Below the pieces are notes generated by a model. It saw nothing but the letters and a program-made list of their open reading frames with translations. It was not told the origin of the DNA and did no database searches. This document shows positions 10,007 to 18,410 of a DNA stretch of 64,000 nucleotides, one piece after another. A program made the translations under genes and the position numbers. This stretch comes from Anas platyrhynchos (Eukaryota; Chordata; Aves; Anseriformes; Anatidae), in the NCBI RefSeq assembly GCF_047663525.1, contig NC_092592.1, forward strand, positions 24,919,001 to 24,983,000. Direction: 5' to 3'. Positions within the stretch are counted from its first letter, which is position 1; each line of letters opens with the position of its first letter.

Positions 10007-10366
10007 TTAGGCCTCACTGCTGCAGCCAGGCCGCAAGGGGTGGAAGTAGAGCTGCAGCCCGTCCACAGGGTGCACGATGGGCACGGTCTGCATGGCGGGG
10101 TAGGCGGGGGTGGCCAGCTCCCAACGGGCTGTGGTGACCAGCTCGATGGCCAGCAGCTTGAGGATGGCCTGTGCCAGCTCCTTGCCGATGCAGCTCCGCG
10201 CCCCACCACCGAAGGGGATGTAGTGGAAGCGGCTGACGGCCTCTGGCCGGGTGGCACTGAAGCGGTCAGGGTCGAAGCCACCAGGGGGGCTCTGGTAGAT
10301 GGCGGCTGTCTCATGCGTGTCACGGATGCTGTACATCACGCTCCAGCCCTTGGGGATCTGGTAGCC
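10007..10366 (-). CDS. CYP26C1: CYP26C1 exon 6 (terminal, haem-binding)
   Basis: 119 codons plus a TAA stop after a TCGCAG acceptor. It begins [10 protein letters not shown] and holds the haem loop [10 protein letters not shown]. The tail ends [10 protein letters not shown], longer than that of CYP26A1. Confidence 0.95.
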   Translation of the reverse strand, partial: GYQIPKGWSVMYSIRDTHETAAIYQSPPGGFDPDRFSATRPEAVSRFHYIPFGGGARSCIGKELAQAILKLLAIELVTTARWELATPAYPAMQTVPIVHPVDGLQLYFHPLRPGCSSEA

Positions 10367-12181
10367 CTGCGAGGGCAGAGGAGAGGAACGTTAGGCACCT
10401 TGCGAACGGTGGCAGCCAGGGACAGCCCTCCCTCCCTTTCCTCTATGTGCAAAGCACTTACATCCAGCTCGAAAGTCTGCAGCGCTGTCCTGTAGCCTCC
10501 GGAGACTGGGGGCAGCACCCGCAGCACCTCCTTGATCACACAGTCCAGGTAGCGCAGGCGGCTCAGCTTCTCCAGGCTGATGTCCGAGGGGCAGTGACAG
10601 GCCTGGGGCTGGGGACTGCTCTGGGGTTGTGTGGGCTCTGACAGGGCTGGGGGCTGAGGGGAGAGGCCACTGCTGGGCTCTGCCTCCTCCAGGGGGCCTG
10701 AGCACTGGCTCTGGTCCTCATGAGTATCTCTGGCCACGGCGGGGAGCTGCTTCTTGCTGTCCCTGCCCTGCGTGGGCAGGGTGTCTGGGCTGGGTCCTGC
10801 AGGGCAGCACTGGCACTTTGGGTACAGCTCATGGGACATCAGCTCCTGCCTGATTTTTTTGATTGCTGAGGGGTGCTTTAGTAGCAGGAGGATGAGAGAG
10901 GTGCTGGCACTGGCCGTTGTGAAAAAAGCAGCAAATATGAGCTCAATGGCTGATTCCTGGGAGGGAAGGAATGTGACAAGTTTGAATGTCAGTCTAAGCT
11001 GGTTGTGATTGAATTGCCCGACTGTCCTCTCCCTTCACAGGCTCTGCCCCTGGGCAGAGGGTCCTCTCCCTGCCTCTGCCCCTGCTCTCCACAGACCTGC
11101 TCACCCTCTTCCCAGCTCTCCTCCCAAGATTTACAAACCCTAACAAGATTTTTAACACATATTTTATCATACAGTGACATTCACTTTAAGCATTATGGGT
11201 TTTACCTTCATCTGCCGATTCACTGTTGTGCCCAGCTTTTGCCTCTCTGGCCAGCAGGGGTTATGAGGCATGTTTATGTATAGATAACAGATGCACTAGC
11301 AGCTAAAATGGGCTGCATTTAATCCATCTCCAGTTATAACTGACCATTTACTTATGTGGAAGGTGACTCAAACCGACACTCAAGAGCAGGAAGTTAAGAG
11401 TTACCCACAGCTGGGTCTGGAAGGAGAAGCCAAAAGCATTGGAAAGGACACCTGATGTCTTAAGGTACCTGGAACAAAGTCTGGTAAGGTCAAGGGTCAT
11501 GTAACAAGAACCGGTCTTTGCTATTCTCCCCAGCACCATATATTGACTGAACTACAGGTTTTTGCCAGCGTAGCTCTCAAAGGCATCTTTCAGCTGAACT
11601 GAAGCCTCTGAAATAACAAGTCCCTACCGACCCCATCGCACCTCCTGCAGGCATCAGTAGGAACTTTTACATTCAAGATAGCAGACCCAGATGAAAATAA
11701 ATCTCTCAGTTCCACAGCTTGCAATTAAAAGCCACCACAGTACAATGTGAGACTCTGCATTTTGAAGCGGTGGCCCTTATGACTCTCTGCATCAACCTCT
11801 GATGGTGCTGCCACCCCAGCTGTGACACAGCTGCTTACTTTCTATCCCAGCTGTTACAATGCCAACATGAGCCATGACAGTGAGGCTGCACCCTCACACA
11901 GTCGGTTCTGTCCCTGTGCTGCAGCCCAGCTCCTCGTCCTGTGATGCAGGACCTACAGCATTGCTGCTCAGCCACCCAGCCAGTGACAGCATGGTTATAC
12001 AGGATGCTTTTTTCTATCCTTCCAAGGTTTAAAACTTTCTAAAAAAAGTAGTTTTGACAGAATGATATATTTGTAATATCCTTGATATTTCAAGGCTCTT
12101 TCTGAGTTCAGGTCACTAGTGCAAACCACAGCATATTTAGGAAAATTTCTGAGAAAATTTTCTTCCCAAATCATGCAAGGG

Positions 12182-12218
<37 letters not shown>

Positions 12219-15200
12219 CAAATTAGTAACTAGTGTCACAAGTTTTGCAGTGTCCCTCAGGGTTGAATATATCCATTAGTCTAGGACAGTTTTGAACTTT
12301 CTACCCAATTACACCTGCAATGGATAAGAGCTCTACAATAGCAGATAATAGGGCCATATTTGCAAGTATAGGCGTTTGATTTGCAAGTCATTTTGTTAAA
12401 TGTAGGCAAGATAGAAAGTTTTATAACTGTAAAGGTACCAGACTGCATATAAATATACTGTCACTTGAACCAGCTGGCCCTAGGTCACTCCATGCTATGT
12501 TTAACAACCCTTTATTCCTACTGTTACTGTCTCACTTGTGGTCAGAGCCAGAGACAGAATGAGAGATCGTGTAATTATCCTTGTGCAATATACATGTGAA
12601 TACTAACAGAGATTAATCAAGTCTTATCAATCACATTTTGAATCCGGAAAACATTTATAATAATTATATTATTATAAAAAATATTATAATAAATAATATA
12701 AAGAAATATAAAGAAGCCATTTTAAGAATATACGCTATTTCTAATTGTACTTGATAATCTCTGTAATGTCTTTCAAATACTTCAGAATTTAGAGATTACA
12801 TTTTTACAAAATACATACAAAACATTTGTCTTTAGATAACTCTCCTTAAATATCTAAATAAACACTAAAACTGCGTGTCCCTTACTTTTAAACTATATAC
12901 AGCTGCTGTACCCATACAAAACTGCTTCAAAACTTGTTACATAAATGCAGCGTCATGTGTTGTTGACCGACACAGAATGACCTGGACATATGAATGATGC
13001 AGCGCTAATGACAATTTTTTCCCAGGATCTCTGGCAAAGTACTTTTCACTGGGTTTTGTCTCAGTGAGGACTGCTGGGTTCATCCCTAAGTCACAGCGAC
13101 GAGTCATGTTGCATCACAGCAATCCACAAGCTACGTGATATAATTAATGAGGTGATAGGGAATGACCCAGAACTCATCGTTCCATCCCTGGGCCCATTTT
13201 GATGTACTGTCTCAGTGATTTCTGGGCTCCCAGCCCTGAGGAATACAGTGACATGATCTGCACGCCACACTGTGCTAGATGTCAGGGGTTGCCTGAGGAA
13301 CACACAACTAGCCCTATGTATATCCAAGACTTTATCTGGGAGGTTACCAAGTTCAGAGCCTGAGCACAGCTTTATAACCCTAAACACACACTAAGGCAGG
13401 CTGAAGCCAGGTGGCCACAAAGAGGAAGGCAAAAGAGGTGTTTGTTTCCTCTTTAAATACCAGCTCTGTTGCAATGCAAAGACACAACCCTATGAGACCA
13501 TCTGAGTAGTGCACCACCCACCACCTCTGTGCTGGCGTTAGCGCTAGGGGCTGTTTGCACACCTACCCACCCTGGCACCCACTCCAGACAAGGTTCCCAT
13601 CCTCCCCAGCACTTTTCACTCTGGAGGCAGATGAGCTGCTTTTCACACGTGCTGACACTGTGGCAAGCACACAGCTGAGCTCACTGGGCCCAGGCTGTCT
13701 TGCTCACACTGGGGATGGGCTCCTCCGGGTTGGCAAGAGGCGGGAGGGAGCCAGCAGCTCACAACGGTCCCTCCACACCGTCCTTGTCCCACCACAACTG
13801 TCCTTGCCCCAACACAGCCCTCCTTCTTTCTCCTACCCCTCAGCCCAAGCCTCTCACAGACACCCAGTCTGAAGGGTTCTGGTTACCTTCAGCTCCTGCA
13901 TGGTGAATTCTTTGCCATGCTCCTTGGCACTGTTTATTATGAAATCCAGAGCATCACTATGGTCTTCTGAGTTGGTTCTCTGCAGTTTTTCCTGTATAGC
14001 CTTCTCCATGAACTCATGTAGCATGTCCCGTGCTTTGATTCCCTGTGGGAGGCAGACACAGGTCAGGGGAGCCCTGGGAATGCCCCCCTCTCCGGAGAGA
14101 CCAGGGGACCCCTTCTGTGGTCGTCTTTAATCCCAGGATCTGTAACAGCAAAAATTGTTTAACCTGTTGCCCAGCCCCAAAGCCTCACAAGAGGTAGCAG
14201 CTCGGTGAGAACTGCTGCAAGTTCTTTCAGCTTTCTGTTGCTAATCAAATACAAGTCCTAGGAAACATTTGGAGAGGAAACAACAGCAGCAAGCCCACAG
14301 CACTGAATCCAGGGGGGCCTGCAGTGAACAAACTCACAGTCTTGTCAGGTCCAAAGGAAGCTTGTCCGACAGGGGGGGAAGCAGTAACTTAATAAAACTG
14401 AGTCCAGGAGGCAAGGCACATCCGACAGTAAAAAAACGAGTGGCTTTTCCAGATACATGTTAACCACACCCAGCTGATCTCCGGCTGTGTTGCACTCCTG
14501 TGCAGCAAAACATTAGGAAGACCTTCGTGAGCCAACTGAAAAGCAACCTGCTGCAAAGTGGGGATGGATGGAGTCACAGAGTGTGGATCTGTAGCAAGAG
14601 GCCTCCTGCAAAAGCCTGGATCGGATAGTTAGGATGACCAGAAGCTGGGAAGAAGATGCAAAGGATGAGAGTTGAGTTAGGAAGGACTGGACAAAGGAAA
14701 TGGGAAAGCAAGAGGAAAGACAAGAAGAGATAAAAGCAAGTTAAAGAGGTTGGTCTGGGGCCAGACAAGCTGTGGCTGACCTGAGACAGGATGGAAGCTG
14801 GAAGCTCACAGTGGTGTCAGCCTGCAGGACAAGGGGAACAAGAACTTTAATCTGGTGAGAAGAGCCACAGGGAAGATGGGGGAGAGCTGGGGCTGGCCGG
14901 GTAAGGTGATCTGGTGGGGCAGAGCTCCCAGTGGAAATAAGAGATTGAACAAGAAGAGGCGGAGAGTTGGGCTGGGTGAATGGCCCAAAGCCAGGGGAGG
15001 GACAGGGGATATGAGGGGTGGGACACAGGACCAAAACCTAGAGTGGGAGTGTGGGGAGGCAGGTAGAAAGGGGCAGGACAGCAGGGAAGAAATTGGGGGT
15101 TGTAAGAGGCAGAGGAGGCTGTCCCTCTGCCATGATCCCCTCCAGGACTCCTCACTGTCTGTCCGCTGCTGGGGGACAAGGGACCACAGACCGTAAGTGG

Positions 15201-16612
15201 ATCTCAAGTCCTCAGCCTGCCTGAGCTGCACAGGAAGGTCCCTGCTGTGTCCTTTTTCCTCATGCCCAAAGATGCCTCTGCCATGGGCGAGCATAAGTCC
15301 AGGTGGGATGAGATGGGACAGGACCAGGTGTGATGGACTAGCCAAAGCCAAAACTAGCAATGTATGTAGCAAGTGAGAAGAGGCGAGAGGCATGCTGGCA
15401 ACCTCCAGAGAAGGGATCTGACAAGCCGACAGCTGCATAGCAGCAGAAAACAGAGGTTCAGGGGAGCTGGAACTCATCCTGGAGAAAAGGCTCCAGCAAT
15501 GCACATGGCAGCCCTGCATTGTACTGGAGGCCATGCAGGGAGGTGCTGGAAGCAAATCAGGAGCAGGGCGAGCAAAACATCAGGCCCTCAGCCCGGCACA
15601 GGTGCTGCAGCAGTCTTGGCCCTTTGTGGGTCCCCTTGGCAGGCCTGGGGACAGGGGCTCTGTGTCGCCACAGCCTGGCCCCGGCCCCCACACAAGAGGG
15701 CACGGAGCAGGCGGCAGTACCTTGCGCAGCCCGCTGAAGGGTATGTTGAGGGGCAGGGAGAAGAGGTTCTCCACCAGCTGTTCAAAAGTTTTGGCCAGGT
15801 CCTTGAACTGCTTTTCCTCCAGGCGGAGTCCCAGCAGAATCCGAGCTGCAATGCGGAAAGTTAAGGTTTTAGCGGAGGAATAAACTGCGATGGAGCCCGG
15901 CTCCATGCACCAGCCCCGCAGCTCCCAGCTCACAACCTTCTGGATCCGCGGCAGGTAGCTCTCCAGGGCGGTGCGGCAGAACACTCTGGCCAGGATCTAG
16001 GAGCAGAAGGAGGGGGAAGAGAGGCAGGTGGTTAAAGCAGGGGACCCACGTGCCACCGAGGCCCACGCCTAGGCAGGAGGTGCCACCTGGGCCGCGTGCC
16101 CTGCGAGGCTCACCTTGCGGCGCTGGCGGTGCAGGTCGCCGATGGAGCCGAGCAGGGTGTGGGAGCCCAGGATGATCTGGGTGCTCTGGGGCCACTGTGC
16201 GCTGACCAGTGTGTGCTCGCCCAGCAGGATCTTGCGGATGTTCTCGGCACCCGTCACCCGCACCACCGGGCGGCCCAGCAGGTGGGTCTTGAAGACGTTG
16301 CCGTACCGCTCCCGCCGGGAGCTGTGGAAGCGGGAGCCCTGGGGACGAGCCATGGGTCAGCCCCGGGCTCCCAACCCTCCATCCCCACCCCGTCCCCGCA
16401 CCCGCCGCCCCGCGCCTCACCTGGAGCAGCCAGTGCAGGGTCTCCCCGAAGAAGGGCCAGCCCATGGAGCCCTTGGGCAAGGGCAGGGCGCTGGCGCGGT
16501 CCCTGCTGAGGCTCCAGCGCAGCGCCCACAGGTGCCTGCACAGGGCGAGCAGCAGCGCCAGAGCCGCCAGCGCCAGCGCCGCCGCCGCGGGCCAGGAGAG
16601 CCCCGCCGGCAT
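10007..16612 (-). CDS. CYP26C1: CYP26C1, retinoic acid hydroxylase (6 exons)
   Basis: Third member of the CYP26 retinoic acid-clearing P450 family; the family enzyme is known to accept all-trans and 9-cis retinoic acid. Joined exons: 16421-16612, 16114-16338, 15721-15996, 13887-14042, 10462-10956, 10007-10366, giving 567 residues against about 522 in human. Features: N-terminal hydrophobic anchor (about 8-30), hinge [15 protein letters not shown], helix I segment FAAFFTTAS (291-299, the A-A version also found in CYP26B1/C1 rather than GGHETT), helix K ExxR (E426-R429) and haem loop [10 protein letters not shown] (500-509) with Cys507. The start ATG at 16612 has A at -3. All introns are GT..AG and phase 0. 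The extra length lies in a P/S/Q-rich linker (about 323-412) between helix J and helix K. Identification as C1 rather than B1 rests on position next to CYP26A1 and on overall similarity. Confidence 0.95.
10462..10956 (-). CDS. CYP26C1: CYP26C1 exon 5 (helices I-K, long linker)
   Basis: 165 codons between a TCCCAG acceptor and a GTAAGT donor. It corresponds to CYP26A1 exons 5 and 6 joined, without the intron between them. Helix I (AAFFTTAS) is at the start and KEVLR of helix K near the end. Between them lie about 90 residues with a CQCC cluster, SP/PQ repeats and an acidic patch; in CYP26A1 the same span is about 25 residues. The frame is open throughout, and no internal GT..AG pair is needed. 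Confidence 0.92.
11487..11499 (+). promoter_or_regulatory. Perfect DR1 nuclear-receptor motif in CYP26C1 intron 4
   Basis: AGGTCA, one A, then GGGTCA. DR1 elements are bound by RXR heterodimers, HNF4 or COUP-TF. The motif is seen; binding here is untested. Confidence 0.45.
12182..12217. repeat. Poly(A) tract
   Basis: 36 uninterrupted A in CYP26C1 intron 4, among the longest homopolymers in the window. No processed transcript is recognisable before it. Confidence 0.9.
13887..14042 (-). CDS. CYP26C1: CYP26C1 exon 4
   Basis: 52 codons from [10 protein letters not shown] to FTMQELK, with a CCACAG acceptor and an AAG/GTAACC donor. Compared with CYP26A1 exon 4 it runs three codons further (ELK), so the intron position differs by 9 bases between the paralogues. 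Confidence 0.93.
14043..15720 (-). other. CYP26C1: CYP26C1 intron 3 (1.7 kb)
   Basis: Purine-rich on the plus strand in 14650-15100. A 249-codon minus-strand open frame (14806-15555) is rich in S, P and L, has no domain that I recognise and lies wholly inside the intron; I do not call it a gene. Confidence 0.75.
15721..15996 (-). CDS. CYP26C1: CYP26C1 exon 3
   Basis: 92 codons from [10 protein letters not shown] to PFSGLRK. The acceptor is CTCCTAG and the donor AAG/GTACTG, which lacks the usual G at +5 and is therefore weak. It contains [13 protein letters not shown] and [14 protein letters not shown]. Confidence 0.93.
16114..16338 (-). CDS. CYP26C1: CYP26C1 exon 2
   Basis: 75 codons from [10 protein letters not shown] to HRQRRK, between a CCCCAG acceptor and an AAG/GTGAGC donor. 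It carries [14 protein letters not shown] and [14 protein letters not shown]. Confidence 0.95.
16421..16612 (-). CDS. CYP26C1: CYP26C1 exon 1 (membrane anchor)
   Basis: 64 codons from the ATG at 16612 to a CAG/GTGAGG donor. A short Ala/Leu-rich anchor is followed by [20 protein letters not shown] and the conserved [14 protein letters not shown]. Confidence 0.94.
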
Positions 16613-16775
16613 CCTCCTGCGGGGGCCGCCCGGGGGCCGCCCGGTCCCTGCCCCGCCGCCAGGCGAGCACCGGGGGAGGCAGCGAGCGGCCGGGCGCTCC
16701 GCCGATGGGCCCCTGCCGGCTGCCGGCCCGCCCGGCCCCGCTCGCCTCCTGCTGCCGGTTCGCCCCTCGGCCACA

Positions 16776-16783
16776 TTTATATA
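16776..16783 (-). promoter_or_regulatory. CYP26C1: CYP26C1 TATA box
   Basis: TATATAAA on the minus strand, 164 bases upstream of the ATG, within a short AT-rich island in otherwise GC-rich DNA. It predicts a start site near 16750. Confidence 0.75.
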
Positions 16784-16819
16784 GATATTGGCCACTTGCG
16801 CCCGATCCACCTTCGGAGA

Positions 16820-16827
16820 TGACGTCT
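16820..16827 (+). promoter_or_regulatory. CRE/ATF-like site in the CYP26C1 promoter
   Basis: TGACGTCT at the centre of a near-palindrome (GGAGATGACGTCTCC), about 40 bases upstream of the TATA box. The motif is seen; its use is inferred. Confidence 0.4.
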
Positions 16828-17016
16828 CCGCTGCATATTTAAGCAGCGCGGCCAAGTGCGGTGATTGGAGCGGGAGAGCCGGGGGGATCGATCGAGGGGG
16901 CGCGGGGATGGCGGCGGAGGGCGAGCGGGGGCGGTCGGGGCAGCTCCCCCCGGGGACGGGGGCCCCCGGAGCCCCTCTCCCGCCTCCCGCCCGGCCCCGA
17001 GGGGCGCCCCCCCGAT

Positions 17017-17072
17017 GGCTTGGCTTGGCTCAGCTCGGCTCGGCTCGGCTCGGCACGGCACGGCTCGGCACG
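17017..17072. repeat. Pentanucleotide repeat, unit GGCTC/GGCTT/GGCAC
   Basis: About eleven near-perfect 5-base units (GGCTT, GGCTC, AGCTC, GGCAC). It lies about 250 bases upstream of the CYP26C1 TATA box. Confidence 0.9.
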
Positions 17073-17095
17073 TCGCCCCCCGGCCCCGATCCCAG

Positions 17096-17150
17096 CCATG
17101 GCCCCGGTCCCAGCCCCGGCCCCGGTCCCAGCCCCGGTCGCGGTCCCTGC
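17096..17150. repeat. C-rich minisatellite, CCCGGTCCCAGC-like unit
   Basis: About four degenerate copies of a 12-base unit. On the minus strand the G runs could form a G-quadruplex. Confidence 0.7.
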
Positions 17151-17250
17151 CCGCCCCGCGCCCGGCCGCCCCGAGGTAAATCAGCAACGAAGCCGGGACC
17201 CGGGCAGGTCCCAGCGAAACGCGGTCCTGAGGCGCGTTTTAAGGCGTGAA

Positions 17251-18277
17251 ATTAAACACGAACACGGGTAAGGTTTATATTACTGTATTTAGACCGTCAA
17301 TAACTTAAAAATACAGCGAAATGTACAGTATTTTTTACACGTTCCATTTGGTTTGTATTTGCTAGACATTCTCTTCGTGTCTAAAATAGCCAGGAGGGGA
17401 CGGTGCAAAGAGACCGGCTGTGGGACAAACGCTAAATAGCGTAAATAGCTAGGATGGGGCTGGCTCTAGGAAGCGCATTCTGACAAACAGATGCGGCACG
17501 AAACCAACAGTGGCAAGTCTGCTCCTTACTGCAGCCTGGGGAAAGAACCCGGGGTCTTAAAAAAGTACAGTTAGAAATGGTAACCCTGAGGAACAGAAAC
17601 AAAAAAAGTCACATCATAAAGAACTCAAATGGTTATTTACATTCACAAACTCAAGATTAAACCCTTTCGGAGAATAAAGCCTGTAAGTCCTAACGCTAAA
17701 TAAATATCAAGTCTAATTCTCAGGTAGTTTTCAAAGGTACTAAAAATCAGAAGATTTTTTCATACCTCCAGACTACAAAATGTGGTATACAAAATTATGT
17801 CCAATCACGTTAAGGCTAGTATACATTTAATGCAGGAAAATGACAGGCAGTATCTGAAATGCAAGTATTAACGCCGAAAAAAAAACCCAAACATTTAATT
17901 AGGAGTCATCCTGAAAACAGCAACTAAAGGATCATTTCTCAAACAATTTCTACCCAGAGCAAAATTTTTAACATCTTGTCTACAGACATTTAAATAATGT
18001 ATTTACAGTTCAGCTGTTCCATGTACAATGCGACTGAGCTGGTTTTTATTGTACAGTCTCATTTTTCACCATTTGTTTACAATATATAAAATAGTATTCG
18101 ATCCATTAAAAATACGTACAAAGAACTGTTTACTGAGGAATCTGTATACAACCAATCTACTGCATTTTTCCTTTTCTTGGCCAAACAAATGTCCTAATTG
18201 ATACCACTCTTTGCTTAGTAGAAATAGTGGCTAAGAAATACCTCTTGGCATGATGAGATACAGTTGATTTAGCAGGC
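17251..18277 (-). other. EXOC6 3' UTR and EXOC6-CYP26C1 spacer
   Basis: AT-rich sequence between the EXOC6 stop codon and the CYP26C1 CpG island. The first minus-strand AATAAA is at 18045-18050. If it is not the only site, the UTR could extend to the sharp composition change near 17260. No other gene is seen. Confidence 0.55.
18045..18050 (-). other. EXOC6: Candidate EXOC6 polyadenylation signal
   Basis: AATAAA on the coding strand 228 bases after the stop codon. Confidence 0.45.
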
Positions 18278-18410
18278 CTATGTGTGCTGGGACATACCAT
18301 TCACTAAACTCCTAAGTTGCTTTACTACAGTCTCTATTAGCTTCTGCTTGTCACGATCATTCTTCCTGAACTGAGCAAAAATGTTGTTCTTTTTGCTAGA
18401 GTCTCTCATT
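18278..18410 (-). CDS. EXOC6: EXOC6 last exon
   Basis: One base completing a Lys codon, then 43 codons (MRDSSKKNNIFAQFRKNDRD onward) and a TAG stop. The acceptor is TTTCTCCAG. It is Lys/Arg-rich and ends GMSQHT. Confidence 0.94.

Larger units (their letters stand above)
10957..13886 (-). other. CYP26C1: CYP26C1 intron 4 (2.9 kb)
   Basis: AT-rich intron with no exon seen. It holds a 36-base A tract (12182-12217), a perfect DR1 nuclear-receptor motif (11487-11499) and a weaker DR8 arrangement (12964-12983). Confidence 0.75.
16850..17250. other. CpG island upstream of CYP26C1
   Basis: Dense CpG sequence carrying two tandem-repeat patches. Open frames here (for example 16788-17249 plus) translate to repeated RLGSA or PAPVP strings and reflect the repeats, not genes. 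Confidence 0.8.

Noticed and set aside
12182-12217. A36 tract as the tail of a processed pseudogene
   Set aside because: The preceding sequence is AT-rich, with no open frame or recognisable gene and no target-site duplication seen.
14806-15555. 249-codon minus-strand open frame in CYP26C1 intron 3
   Set aside because: It lies fully inside the intron, has biased S/P/L composition and no domain; neighbouring exons splice cleanly across it.
15869-16855. 328-codon minus-strand frame spanning CYP26C1 exon 1
   Set aside because: Its upstream start precedes the TATA box and it reads through the exon 1 donor into intron; only 16421-16612 is coding in that frame.
16788-17271. Plus-strand open frames with repeated RLGSA and PAPVP peptides
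   Set aside because: Produced by the pentanucleotide and C-rich tandem repeats in the CpG island.
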